In this document: piece after piece, positions 17,141 to 26,066 of the stretch
How the letters are laid out: every line of letters starts with the position of its first letter
Position numbering within the stretch: position 1 is the stretch's first letter
Program-made: the position numbers and the translations under genes
The notes under the pieces: generated by a model
Seen by the model: only the letters and a program-made list of their open reading frames with translations
What the model was told of the DNA's origin: nothing
The model's database searches: none
Assembly (NCBI GenBank): GCA_002317385.1
Contig: DCJH01000017.1
Location: 48,458 to 112,457 of the forward strand
DNA length: 64,000 bases
Direction: 5' to 3'
DNA from: Prevotella sp. UBA1705
GTDB taxonomy: Bacteria > Bacteroidota > Bacteroidia > Bacteroidales > Bacteroidaceae

Positions 17141-19162
17141 ATGAATGACATTAAAGTAATGAACCACGCAGCCGACAATATCCGTATTCTGGCTGCATCG
17201 ATGGTTGAAAAAGCTAATTCCGGTCATCCCGGTGGCGCCATGGGCGGCGCTGATTTCATCAACGTACTGTTTGCCGAGTATCTCGTTTACGACCCTTCCG
17301 ACCCCAAGTGGACCGGACGCGACCGTTTCTTCCTCGACCCAGGCCACATGAGTCCCATGCTCTATTCCGGTCTGGCTATGCGCGGTTTCTTCACCATGGA
17401 CGACCTGAAGCAGTTCCGTCAGTGGGGTTCGGTTACTCCCGGTCACCCCGAGCTCGACGTGGAGCGCGGCATTGAAAACTCTTCTGGTCCGCTCGGTCAG
17501 GGTCATGCGATGGCCGCCGGAGCTGCCGTGGCAGAGAAATTCCTTGAGGCTCGCCTGGGCAAGACCATGATGCAGCACAAGATCTACGTGTATATCAGTG
17601 ACGGAGGTATAGAGGAAGAGATCTCGCAGGGCGTGGGACGTATTGCCGGAAACCTCGGTTTGAACAACCTCATCATGTTCTACGACTCCAACGATATCCA
17701 GCTTTCCACCGAAACCAAGGTCGTGATGACCGAGAACACCAAGGCAAAATATGAAGCCTGGGGATGGAATGTGATGGAGATCAACGGCAACGACGTGGTA
17801 GAAATCCGCAAGGCACTCGACGCAACTCAGAAAGAAACGGCCCGTCCTACCCTCATCATCGGTAAGACCATCATGGGCAAAGGCGCCCTCCAGGCCGACG
17901 GTTCGAGCTATGAGGCCAGCATCAAGACTCATGGCGCACCGCTCGGTGGCGATGCCTACGTGAACACCATCAAGAATCTTGGCGGCGACTTGGAGAATCC
18001 GTTTGTATTGTTCGACGACGTGAAGGCACTCTACGACGCCCGTCGCGAGGAGCTCAAGCAGATTGTGGCTGCCCGCAAGGCCGAGGAGGCCGAGTGGCGC
18101 AAGGCCAACGCTGAGAAGGCTGTCCAGATGGACGAGTGGTTCTCTGGCAAGGCCCCCAAGGTGGACTGGAGCAAGGTGGAGCAGAAAGCCGGAGCAGCTA
18201 CACGTGCTGCCAGCGCCGCCTGCCTTACCGCATTGGCTGAGCAGGTACCCAATATGATATGTGCCTCTGCCGACCTTTCGAACTCCGACAAGACCGACGG
18301 CTTCCTGAAGAAGACCACCAGTCTGATGCCCGGCGACTTCTCCGGCGCTTTCTTCCAGGCTGGCGTGAGCGAGCTAACCATGGCTGATATGTGCATCGGA
18401 ATGATGCTTCACGGCGGCGTCATCGCTGCCTGCGGCACATTCTTCGTATTCTCCGACTATATGAAACCGGCCGTTCGCATGGCAGCTCTCATGCAGGTGC
18501 CCGTGAAGTTTATCTGGACCCACGATGCCTTCCGCGTGGGCGAGGACGGTCCTACCCACGAACCTGTGGAGCAGGAAGCCCAGATCCGACTCATGGAAAA
18601 GATGAAGAACCATGCCGGTCGCGACAGCGTTCGCGTGTTCCGCCCCGCCGATGCCGAGGAGACCACCGTGTGCTGGAAGCTCGCCATGGACAATGTGGAC
18701 ACCCCGACAGCACTCATCTTCTCTCGTCAGGGCATTGCCAACCTGCCCGAAGGCAACGACTATGAGCAGGCCGCCAAGGGTGCTTATATCGTGGCTGGCT
18801 CGGATGAGAATCCCGATGTGATTCTTGTGGCCAGCGGTTCAGAGGTTTCTACCTTAGAGGCCGGTACCGAGGCGCTGCGCAAAGACGGCATCAAGGTGCG
18901 CGTGGTGAGTGCTCCTTCCGAGGGCTTGTTCCGCAATCAGAGTGCCGAATACCAGGAGAGCGTGCTCCCCTACGGCGTGAAGAAGTTTGGTATGACTGCC
19001 GGACTGCCCGTCACTCTGGAGGGATTGGTAGGCTACGGCCCCGACAGCAAGGTGTTTGGCATGCCGAGCTTCGGTTTCTCCGCTCCCTACAAGGTACTCG
19101 ACGAGAAACTGGGCTACACCGGAGAGAACGTTTATAATCAGGTAAAAGAGTTTCTTAAATAG
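17141..19162 (+). CDS. tkt: Transketolase
   Basis: 673 residues from ATG 17141. The frame is open to 17081, but the extra 20 residues are not part of the fold. Thiamine diphosphate and substrate motifs are plain: NSGHPGGAMGGADF, GPLGQGHAMAAGAA, SDGGIEEEISQGVGR, HDAFRVGEDGPTHEPVEQ, and the catalytic glutamate in AGVSELTMADM. It exchanges two-carbon units between pentose and triose/hexose phosphates, clearing xylulose 5-phosphate made by araD. Gene position suggests an arabinose-induced copy; a second housekeeping copy may exist elsewhere. Confidence 0.95.
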   Translation: MNDIKVMNHAADNIRILAASMVEKANSGHPGGAMGGADFINVLFAEYLVYDPSDPKWTGRDRFFLDPGHMSPMLYSGLAMRGFFTMDDLKQFRQWGSVTPGHPELDVERGIENSSGPLGQGHAMAAGAAVAEKFLEARLGKTMMQHKIYVYISDGGIEEEISQGVGRIAGNLGLNNLIMFYDSNDIQLSTETKVVMTENTKAKYEAWGWNVMEINGNDVVEIRKALDATQKETARPTLIIGKTIMGKGALQADGSSYEASIKTHGAPLGGDAYVNTIKNLGGDLENPFVLFDDVKALYDARREELKQIVAARKAEEAEWRKANAEKAVQMDEWFSGKAPKVDWSKVEQKAGAATRAASAACLTALAEQVPNMICASADLSNSDKTDGFLKKTTSLMPGDFSGAFFQAGVSELTMADMCIGMMLHGGVIAACGTFFVFSDYMKPAVRMAALMQVPVKFIWTHDAFRVGEDGPTHEPVEQEAQIRLMEKMKNHAGRDSVRVFRPADAEETTVCWKLAMDNVDTPTALIFSRQGIANLPEGNDYEQAAKGAYIVAGSDENPDVILVASGSEVSTLEAGTEALRKDGIKVRVVSAPSEGLFRNQSAEYQESVLPYGVKKFGMTAGLPVTLEGLVGYGPDSKVFGMPSFGFSAPYKVLDEKLGYTGENVYNQVKEFLK

Positions 19163-19165
19163 GAA

Positions 19166-19291
19166 GATGAGGAGTGAAGGAGATGAGGAGTTAAGACAAA
19201 TGTCTGTGAAATAGCTAATTTGGTGCAATCCCAACATATCGCACTGCAGACTAATGTCTCAACTCCACAACTCCTTAACTCCACAACTCCA
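19166..19291. repeat. Short inverted-repeat element between tkt and rpiB
   Basis: A GGAGTGAAGGAGATGAGGAG-type tract at the left pairs with an ACTCCACAACTCCTTAACTC-type tract at the right. The inner parts also pair (GTTAAGACAAATGTCTG with CAGACTAATGTCTCAAC). The whole 126 bases could fold into one long imperfect hairpin and looks like a small non-autonomous insertion in the operon. Confidence 0.55.
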
Positions 19292-19305
19292 TAACCATAA
19301 TAATC

Positions 19306-19755
19306 ATGGATATCAAGACGGTAGGCTTAGCCAGCGACCACGCCGGCTTTGCTCTGAAGCAATTTGTGAAACAGTATCTCGACGAGAAAGGCATAGCCTA
19401 CAAGGACTATGGCACCGACACCGATGCCAGCTGCGACTATCCCGACTATGCCCACAAGTTGGCCAAGGCCGTGGAAGACGGCGAGGTGTACCCGGGTATC
19501 GGCATATGCGGCTCGGGCGAAGGCATCAATATGACCCTCAACAAGCATCAGGGCATTCGCGCGGCACTATCCTGGATGCCCGAAATTGCGCATCTGGCCC
19601 GTCAGCACAACAATGCCAACGTGCTCGTGATGCCTGGCCGATTCATCGACAATGATACGGCCCGCCACATCATGGACGAATTTCTAACCACCGATTTCGA
19701 GGGCGGACGCCACCAGCGCCGCATCGACAAGATTCCTTTGGAACCCGAGAAATAA
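19306..19755 (+). CDS. rpiB: Ribose-5-phosphate isomerase B
   Basis: 149 residues. RpiB/LacAB motifs are clear: GLASDHAGFALK, the catalytic cysteine in GIGICGSGEGINM, and HNNANVLVMPGRFI. It interconverts ribose and ribulose 5-phosphates. As last gene of the arabinose operon it supplies the ribose 5-phosphate acceptor that transketolase needs. Confidence 0.95.
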   Translation: MDIKTVGLASDHAGFALKQFVKQYLDEKGIAYKDYGTDTDASCDYPDYAHKLAKAVEDGEVYPGIGICGSGEGINMTLNKHQGIRAALSWMPEIAHLARQHNNANVLVMPGRFIDNDTARHIMDEFLTTDFEGGRHQRRIDKIPLEPEK

Positions 19756-19771
19756 GTGGTCTATCCCATCA

Positions 19772-19838
19772 GGAGAACACGCTAACCGCCTACGCGCCCA
19801 GTGAATAGGTGCTGCGATTGGAGTGTTCTCCTCTTTTT
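19772..19838 (+). terminator. Intrinsic terminator at the end of the arabinose operon
   Basis: GGAGAACAC (19772-19780) pairs perfectly with GTGTTCTCC (19823-19831), followed by TCTTTTTT. The enclosed 42 bases can form a secondary stem. Confidence 0.7.
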
Positions 19839-19892
19839 TAAGGCTTCGCCAGCCCCCATTCCCCCATCCATCCCTATTCCATCCAACATCCT

Positions 19893-20264
19893 ATGGCCCA
19901 GAAATTCCTTATCTGCCTTGGTTCCAACACCCAACAAGAGCGCCATATGACCAGTGCTCAACGGCTGCTCGCTGAGACATTGGGCGGCATACGCTTTACC
20001 AAGACTATTTGGACAGAACCTGTGGGCTTCCAGTCGCCGCTCTATCTCAACTGCCTGGGCTATGGCAAGACCGCACTCAGCTACGACGAACTGCACCAAC
20101 TCACCAAGGACATTGAACTTCAGCTCGGGCGCACCAAGGACGACAAGCTGAATCATGTGGTGAAAATCGACATAGATATCCTGCAACTTGGCGACGACCT
20201 CTACCATCTTTCCGATTGGGAAAGAGCCTATTTGCAGGAGCTTCTCCACGAGATTCTGCCCTGA
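19893..20264 (+). CDS. Short, divergent HPPK-like (FolK family) protein
   Basis: 123 residues, against about 160 for true 6-hydroxymethyl-dihydropterin pyrophosphokinases. LICLGSNTQQERHM, TEPVGFQSPLYLNCL and IELQLGR match the FolK fold, and the two metal-binding aspartates are kept in KIDIDIL. The usual WGPR before them is replaced by NHVVK, so the tryptophan is missing and the catalytic loop arginine is replaced by lysine. It may be a low-activity paralogue or have another role. It stands alone, after the arabinose operon terminator and before a 770-base gene-free stretch. Confidence 0.7.
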   Translation: MAQKFLICLGSNTQQERHMTSAQRLLAETLGGIRFTKTIWTEPVGFQSPLYLNCLGYGKTALSYDELHQLTKDIELQLGRTKDDKLNHVVKIDIDILQLGDDLYHLSDWERAYLQELLHEILP

Positions 20265-20370
20265 GCGGCAAGGAATCCTACGATAATTCCTCGCCTCTGC
20301 GTTTCTTTTATTCATTCCTTCTTATTTGTCGTAGATGCCCAACAGGAAGATAATAAATCCTCTTCCACCA

Positions 20371-20493
20371 GTAGGGGCACGCCCCGTGCATGCCCGCAAC
20401 GGCAGGAGGACCCTGCAAAGTCATCCTATTGTTGTAAATCAACATGTGTTCTTGCCTTCCGGCGATGCAGACATGCACGGGGCATGTCCCTAC
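20371..20493. repeat. GC-rich inverted-repeat element (GTAGGGGCACGCCCCGTGC arms)
   Basis: The left arm at 20371-20397 and the right arm at 20467-20493 are inverted copies with 23 of 27 bases matching. The inner flanks also pair partly. The element lies in a 770-base non-coding stretch. Open frames in it are by-products of the repeat. Confidence 0.65.
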
Positions 20494-20542
20494 AGAGCAA
20501 CTGCATTCATGTGGATGTAGAGGGTGCTTCGGGCATATTACT

Positions 20543-20563
20543 CCCCTCCCTTCGGGGGAGGGG
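20543..20563 (+). terminator. GC-rich hairpin, possible terminator
   Basis: CCCCTCCC (20543-20550) pairs with GGGAGGGG (20556-20563) around TTCGG; further G-rich sequence and CTATTTTA follow. This type of hairpin resembles the one at 7444-7470. No gene ends directly before it, so it may be part of a repeat. Confidence 0.35.
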
Positions 20564-20591
20564 TTGGGGGAGAGGCTATTTTATGAATTGC

Positions 20592-20701
20592 CATCTCTAC
20601 CTAATCCTCTCACGATTACTACCTTTTCGCGTCGCGATTACTACCGAATCGTCGGACGATTAGTACCTGAAGGCAAAGCCGATTCTACGCAATGGCTGAA
20701 C
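20592..20701. repeat. 22-bp phased repeat array, copy B
   Basis: Units start at 20592, 20614, 20636 and 20658, all exactly 22 bp apart, with a degenerate fifth ending in GCAATGGCTGAA. Three carry GATTACTACC or GATTAGTACC directly; the first carries the variant core CATCTCTACC. From 20613 it aligns without gaps with copy A from 7311 over about 88 bases, including the non-core tail GCAATGGC. Confidence 0.8.
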
Positions 20702-20980
20702 TGTAAAATACAAATCTTGATAAAACACTATAATTCAATGATTTGAAAAAGATTACTTCATCTTAACATTTCGACACATAGACAATAGATATTAGCCACT
20801 ATCCAACCGATCATCCCCGTTGCATCTCTCCCCAATTCCACCCGTCCGTGGGTCATTCCAAGAACTTTCGTCTCGTTCACAGTGCAATTTTCACCATCAA
20901 ACGGCATCGAGATTTCACAAAATCTACCACCAACCCCATGAAATAATAGCTTAAGAATCATTAATTAAAATAAAAAGCAC
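20702..20980. other. Gene-free AT-rich stretch upstream of the metallopeptidase
   Basis: I see no gene, RNA or strong repeat here. Base composition turns AT-rich towards the promoter at 20981. Confidence 0.4.
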
Positions 20981-20988
20981 TATCTTTG
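20981..20988 (+). promoter_or_regulatory. Promoter -7 element of the zinc metallopeptidase gene
   Basis: TATCTTTG matches TAnnTTTG exactly and is followed by GC, as in many Bacteroidetes promoters. A clear -33 TTG is not visible. The leader would be about 37 bases. Confidence 0.55.
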
Positions 20989-21032
20989 CAAAGTAATTCA
21001 TCAAACATTAAAATTCTAAGCAAAAATAGATT

Positions 21033-21893
21033 ATGAGACTGACAGGTAGACGCGAAAGCGACAATGTGGAAGACCGTCGCGGACTAAGCAGCGGAGCCAA
21101 AGCAGGCATTGGTGGCATCGGTGGCATCATCATGATTGCGCTGTTCACCTTTCTTTCCGGTGGAAACATCGGTGATGTGGTGACCAATGTGGCCCAGTCG
21201 GGTGCGCTGACGGGCGGCAATGAGCAGACACAGACACAGGGTGAGCAGCACTTCACCGAGGAAGAACAGCAGCTCGCCAAGTTCTCCAAGCAGATATTGG
21301 CTGCTACCGAGGACGTGTGGAGCCAGGAATTTGAGAAGATGGGCCGCAAGTACACCCCGCCTACGCTCGTGCTTTTCACCTCTTCGGTGCAGAGTGCCTG
21401 TGGTGGCGCCACTGCAGCCGTGGGACCGTTCTACTGCTCTGGCGACCAGAAGCTGTATATCGACCTGAGCTTTTTCTCCAACATGAAGCGCCAGCTGGGT
21501 GCTGACGGCGACTTCGCCTACGCCTATGTCATTGCCCATGAGGTGGGCCATCACGTGGAATATCTGCTGGGCACGCTCGGCAAGGCCCACGAGCAGATGG
21601 CTCGAATGAACTCTACCGACGCCAACAAAGTGAGCGTGAAGCTGGAGCTTCTGGCCGACTACTATGCCGGAGTGTGGGCTCATTATGACAACGAGGAATA
21701 CCAGAGTCTCGAAGACGGCGACCTCGAAGAAGCTATCCAGTGTGCTGAGGTCATCGGCGACAACTATCTGCAGGAGAAGGCTCGCGGCTATTCGCAGCCC
21801 GAAACCTTTACCCACGGCACCTCCGAGCAGCGCATGAAATGGCTCAAGCTCGGCATCGAGACCGGCGACATGAGCCGCACTACCTTCCAGTAG
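21033..21893 (+). CDS. Neutral zinc metallopeptidase, YpfJ family
   Basis: 286 residues. The start MRLTGRRESDNVEDRRG is characteristic of the YpfJ/KPN_02809 family, followed by one membrane helix (GIGGIGGIIMIALFTFL) and an extracytoplasmic domain. The zinc motif is H169-E170-V-G-H173 in VIAHEVGHHVEYLLG, with ELLADYYAGVWAH as the downstream ligand region. The physiological substrate is not known. It is a single-gene unit with its own promoter. Confidence 0.9.
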   Translation: MRLTGRRESDNVEDRRGLSSGAKAGIGGIGGIIMIALFTFLSGGNIGDVVTNVAQSGALTGGNEQTQTQGEQHFTEEEQQLAKFSKQILAATEDVWSQEFEKMGRKYTPPTLVLFTSSVQSACGGATAAVGPFYCSGDQKLYIDLSFFSNMKRQLGADGDFAYAYVIAHEVGHHVEYLLGTLGKAHEQMARMNSTDANKVSVKLELLADYYAGVWAHYDNEEYQSLEDGDLEEAIQCAEVIGDNYLQEKARGYSQPETFTHGTSEQRMKWLKLGIETGDMSRTTFQ

Positions 21894-22034
21894 TCTGCCT
21901 CGCAGCCCCACGAATGTATAGGGACTTCTGGCCTGCCACGCCCTCTGCTTCACCATTCGAAGCAGGCCTTGCAGGCTGAGTCCCGATGATGTGTATTGCC
22001 CCAACCACGGCATTCACCCAACGCAAATCACTCA

Positions 22035-23774
22035 ATGAAGAAAGCAATCGTTGCAGGGTGCCTTCTGGCACTCTGCTTTTTCAATGGAAGCATGGCCAAA
22101 AAAAAGACCGTAACCATCAAAATCTTAGAGACATCCGATGTTCACGGAGCCTTTTTCCCTTACGATTTCGTCAATCAGAAACCCATGTCCGGCACGCTGG
22201 CACGCGTGAGCAGCTATATCAACCGAGAGCGGGTCACCTATGGGCGCAACCTCATATTGCTCGAAAACGGCGATATCCTGCAGGGACAACCCATTTCCTA
22301 CTATTCCAACTATATCGATACGCTCAGTCAGAACATCGGTGCCGAGGTGGTGAACTACCTGCGCTATGATGCCCAGTGCATCGGCAACCACGACGTGGAG
22401 ACCGGGCACAAGGTCTATGACAAATGGATTGGCGAGATCAAGTGTCCCGTGCTGGGGGCCAACATCATCGATATGGCCACCGGAAAACCCTATATCAAGC
22501 CCTACACCATCATCAAGCGCGACGGCGTGAAGATTGGCATCCTCGGATTGCTGACGCCTGCCATCCCCAACTGGCTGCCCAAAGAACTGTGGACCGGACT
22601 CCGTTTCGACAACATGGTAACCGCTGCCCGCCAATGGGTGAAGGTGCTGAAGGAAAAGGAGAAGGTCGACGTCATTGTCGGACTATTCCATTCGGGTCGC
22701 GAAGGCGGTATCACCACGCCCGACTATATGGAGGATGCGTCGCTGCAGGTGGCACGCGAAGTGCCGGGCTTCGATGTGGTGATGTTCGGCCACGACCACA
22801 CGCGGTTCAACCAGACGCTGCCCAATGTGGAGGGCAAGTCGGTGGTTTGCGTCGACCCCGCCAACAATGCCATGACCGTGGCAGAGGCTACCCTTACCCT
22901 CACCAAGCAGCATGGACGATGGACTGTACTACGTAGCGAGGGCAACCTTCATAGCGTGAAAGAGGAGCCTGTGGACGAGGCCTTCGTGCAAAACTTCAAG
23001 GGTTTCACTCAGGAAGTGAGCGATTATGTAGGGCAACAGATAGGCGAGTTCAAGGAAACCATCTATACCCGCGACAGCTATTTCGGCAATTCTGCCTTCA
23101 ACGACCTCATTCTCAACCTCCAGCTGAGGATTACCGGAGCCGACATCTCGTTTAACGCGCCACTCTCTTTCGACGAGAGCATCAAGGCCGGACCGGTGCA
23201 TGTGAGCGACATGTTCAACCTCTATAAGTTTGAAAACCAGCTCTATGTCATGCGATTGACCGGCGAAGAGATTCGCAAATACCTGGAGATGAGCTACGAC
23301 CAGTGGGTCAACACCATGCAAACGCCCGACGACCACCTGCTCTTGCTCGATGCCCGCACCCACGGCGACGCCCAGCGCATGGGATTCAAGCATTTCACTT
23401 TCAACTTCGACTCGGCCGCAGGCATCGACTATGAGGTGGATGTGACCAAGCCCGACGGCCAGAAAGTGACCATCCTGCGTATGAGCGACGGCAAGCCTTT
23501 CGATGAGAAGGCATGGTATAGGGTGGCGCTCAACAGCTATCGCGGCAACGGAGGAGGTGAACTTCTCACCAAGGGCGCTGGCATTCCGCAGGATAGTCTT
23601 GCGAGTCGTACGGTGTGGCGGTCGGACAAAGACCAGCGATTTTATCTTATGGAAGAGATTAGAAAGGCTGGCGTGATGGACCCGAAGCCCAATCACAACT
23701 GGCGTTTCGTGCCCGACGCATGGGTGAAACCCGCTGCGGAGAGAGACCGACAGCTGCTCTTCGGCAACCGATAA
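22035..23774 (+). CDS. Exported 5'-nucleotidase / 2',3'-cyclic phosphodiesterase family enzyme
   Basis: About 579 residues from ATG 22035 (the frame opens 13 codons earlier). A signal peptide (AIVAGCLLALCFFNGSMA) is followed by a calcineurin-like metallophosphoesterase domain with ETSDVHG, ENGDILQGQP, GNHDVETG and GHDH. A C-terminal 5'-nucleotidase domain follows (FNAPLSFDESIKAG, YKFENQLYVMRLTGEEIRKYL, YRGNGGGELL). It should dephosphorylate nucleotides in the periplasm so that bases and nucleosides can be taken up, which fits the purine permease two genes downstream. Confidence 0.9.
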   Translation: MKKAIVAGCLLALCFFNGSMAKKKTVTIKILETSDVHGAFFPYDFVNQKPMSGTLARVSSYINRERVTYGRNLILLENGDILQGQPISYYSNYIDTLSQNIGAEVVNYLRYDAQCIGNHDVETGHKVYDKWIGEIKCPVLGANIIDMATGKPYIKPYTIIKRDGVKIGILGLLTPAIPNWLPKELWTGLRFDNMVTAARQWVKVLKEKEKVDVIVGLFHSGREGGITTPDYMEDASLQVAREVPGFDVVMFGHDHTRFNQTLPNVEGKSVVCVDPANNAMTVAEATLTLTKQHGRWTVLRSEGNLHSVKEEPVDEAFVQNFKGFTQEVSDYVGQQIGEFKETIYTRDSYFGNSAFNDLILNLQLRITGADISFNAPLSFDESIKAGPVHVSDMFNLYKFENQLYVMRLTGEEIRKYLEMSYDQWVNTMQTPDDHLLLLDARTHGDAQRMGFKHFTFNFDSAAGIDYEVDVTKPDGQKVTILRMSDGKPFDEKAWYRVALNSYRGNGGGELLTKGAGIPQDSLASRTVWRSDKDQRFYLMEEIRKAGVMDPKPNHNWRFVPDAWVKPAAERDRQLLFGNR

Positions 23775-23823
23775 CATGAATCTATAGCCGACCATCAGCG
23801 TCGGTTCAGAATGAAATGAAGCA

Positions 23824-24642
23824 TTGAAAACCTACTATTTCATCTTCAGCAAGAGCGACCTGCTGCTGCAAAAGCAGCCGGATGGCACCTATACCGTGCC
23901 GTGCACGGAGGAGCCGCCCATCGAGATCAAGCCATGGACGCATGTCATGACCATCACTCCGACAGCCGAAGGCGTCGGGGTGAAGACCTTCAACGTGGAC
24001 AATCCGCAGAGCATCGTCGTGACCAATGAGGAGCTGCGGCAGTGTGGCTACGAGTTCATCGGACTGCGCCAGTCGTTCTATCATCTGTCCATGGCCATGT
24101 ATCTCAAGGCCGGCAAATGCCAGGAACTGCTCTTTTGGGACCAGAACACGCAGTTCTGCGGGGTGTGCGGTGCCCCGATGAAGATGCACACCACCATTTC
24201 CAAACGCTGCACTGCCTGTGGCAAGGAGGTGTGGCCGCAGCTGGCCACGGCCATCATCGTGCTCATCCAACGGGGCGACGAGGTGCTGTTGGTGCATGCC
24301 AAGAACTTCAAGACCGACTTCTTCGGACTCGTTGCAGGTTTTGTGGAGACTGGCGAGACGCTCGAAGAAGCCGTCCGACGGGAGGTGAGCGAGGAGACTG
24401 GAATAGAGATTACCAACATCAGATACTTCGGATCGCAACCCTGGCCCTACCCCTGCGGACTCATGGTGGGCTTCAATGCCGACTATGTGTCGGGCGATAT
24501 TCACCTGCAGAAGTCCGAGCTCAGCAAGGGAAACTGGTTCCGCTACGACAATCTTCCACGCATCCCGCAGAAACTTTCCATAGCCCGCAAGCTCCTCGAC
24601 GCATGGCTTCTGGAGCACGGCATCGTGTCGGAACAAGACTAA
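23824..24642 (+). CDS. nudC: NAD+ diphosphatase / NADH pyrophosphatase (NudC family)
   Basis: 272 residues. It has an N-terminal domain, a four-cysteine zinc ribbon (CGVCGAP and CTACGKE), the Nudix box GFVETGETLEEAVRREVSEE, and the NudC-specific SQPWPYPCGLMVGF motif. No ATG is near: TTG at 23824 is the only suitable start, because TGA blocks the frame four codons upstream. It cleaves NAD(H) to NMN(H) and AMP and may remove NAD caps from RNA, as known for the family. Confidence 0.9.
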   Translation: MKTYYFIFSKSDLLLQKQPDGTYTVPCTEEPPIEIKPWTHVMTITPTAEGVGVKTFNVDNPQSIVVTNEELRQCGYEFIGLRQSFYHLSMAMYLKAGKCQELLFWDQNTQFCGVCGAPMKMHTTISKRCTACGKEVWPQLATAIIVLIQRGDEVLLVHAKNFKTDFFGLVAGFVETGETLEEAVRREVSEETGIEITNIRYFGSQPWPYPCGLMVGFNADYVSGDIHLQKSELSKGNWFRYDNLPRIPQKLSIARKLLDAWLLEHGIVSEQD

Positions 24643-24690
24643 ACCTATCCCCCAGACATTCATCCACACCAAATATCTGTATTCAACGTT

Positions 24691-25992
24691 ATGAAATTTT
24701 TAGAGAAAGCCTTGGGCTTCGACCCAACACTCACCACGCTCAAGACTGAAATGATTGCCGGCGCAACGACGTTTCTCACCATGAGCTACATCCTTGCCGT
24801 CAATCCTGCCATCCTCGCCACTACCGGAATGGACAAAGGCGCGCTCTTCACCGCCACGGCATTAGCCTCGGCCATTGCCACCCTTCTGCTGGCCTTCATG
24901 GCACGATTACCATTTGCTCAAGCGCCGAGCATGGGCTTGAACGCCTTCTTTGCCTATACGCTCTGCCAGGCCATGCACTACACTTGGCAGCAGTCGCTGG
25001 CCATTATGCTCATCGAGGGCATCATCTTCCTACTTATTACATTCTTTAATGTACGCGAGATGATTCTCGATTCCATTCCCCAGAACCTACGTTACGCCAT
25101 CTCGGCAGGTATCGGCATGTTCATCGCCTTTATCGGATTGAAGAACGCCGAAATCATTGTCCCGAAGCAAGGAACGTTTGTCGGGCTGGGCGAGTTTACC
25201 CCCATGTCGATCCTCGGCATCATTGCCATCATGCTGAGCGGTATCCTTATGGCCCGCCGCATTAAGGGAGCGCTGTTCTATGGCATCATTGCCGCCACTA
25301 TTATCGGTATTCCTATGGGGGTGACACAGATTCCCGAGCACTGGCTTCCGGTGTCGGCGCCCCAGAGTCTGAGCCCTATTTTCTGCAAGTTCGACTTCCA
25401 AGGGCTCTACAATTACAACACTTTGCTGGTGGTCATCTCGCTGCTTATCGTCAACGTTTTCGACACCGTGGGAACGCTGGTGGGCCTTGCCCAGAAGACT
25501 GGCATCATGAAATCGGACGGCACCATCCCCCAAGTGAAGGAGGCGATGATGAGCGATGCCATCGGCACCACGTGCGGAGCCATGTTGGGTTCGAGCACCA
25601 TCACCACCTATATCGAGAGTGCTTCGGGTATCGCTGAGGGCGGACGCACCGGCGTGACAAGCTTTGTCGTGGGCCTGTTCTTTATTTTCTCGCTCCTCCT
25701 CTCCCCCATCTTCCTCCTCATTCCGGCCGCTGCCACCTCAGGAGCACTGGTTCTTGTGGGTGTGCTCATGCTCGACTCAGTGAAGAAGATAGACCTGGGC
25801 AATGTGGCAGAAGCATTTCCTGCCTTCATTACAATGATTACCATGGTGCTCTGTTACAGCATTGCCGACGGCATTTGCCTGGGCATTCTGAGCTACGTTA
25901 TCCTGAAACTCTGCATCGGCAAATGGCGCGAGCTCAACTGGACACTACTTGTTCTTTCCGTCTTATTTATCCTTAATTTCGTGTTTGCCTAA
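24691..25992 (+). CDS. NCS2-family purine permease (AzgA/PbuG-like)
   Basis: 433 residues and about 12 membrane helices. The start FDPTLTTLKTEMIAGATTFLTMSYILAVNP, the QAPSMGLNAFFAYTL segment and SSTITTYIESASGIAEGGRTG are those of the AzgA-like hypoxanthine/guanine/adenine permeases. It probably takes up purine bases with protons. It lies 48 bases after nudC and near the periplasmic nucleotidase, suggesting nucleotide salvage. Confidence 0.9.
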   Translation: MKFLEKALGFDPTLTTLKTEMIAGATTFLTMSYILAVNPAILATTGMDKGALFTATALASAIATLLLAFMARLPFAQAPSMGLNAFFAYTLCQAMHYTWQQSLAIMLIEGIIFLLITFFNVREMILDSIPQNLRYAISAGIGMFIAFIGLKNAEIIVPKQGTFVGLGEFTPMSILGIIAIMLSGILMARRIKGALFYGIIAATIIGIPMGVTQIPEHWLPVSAPQSLSPIFCKFDFQGLYNYNTLLVVISLLIVNVFDTVGTLVGLAQKTGIMKSDGTIPQVKEAMMSDAIGTTCGAMLGSSTITTYIESASGIAEGGRTGVTSFVVGLFFIFSLLLSPIFLLIPAAATSGALVLVGVLMLDSVKKIDLGNVAEAFPAFITMITMVLCYSIADGICLGILSYVILKLCIGKWRELNWTLLVLSVLFILNFVFA

Positions 25993-26011
25993 GATAAATC
26001 GGTAGGTTTAC

Positions 26012-26042
26012 TTGGGAATCAGCGTTAAATTGTGTAATTTTG
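26012..26042 (+). promoter_or_regulatory. Promoter of the AspT-type transporter gene
   Basis: TTG at 26012-26014, 20 bases, then TAATTTTG at 26035-26042, an exact TAnnTTTG, followed by C. Confidence 0.65.
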
Positions 26043-26066
26043 CACACCGAATCATGACTATAACTT

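Noticed and set aside
20335..20520. 61-codon open frame in the gap after the HPPK-like gene
   Set aside because: Its sequence is the GC-rich inverted repeat; there is no initiation context and no family resemblance.
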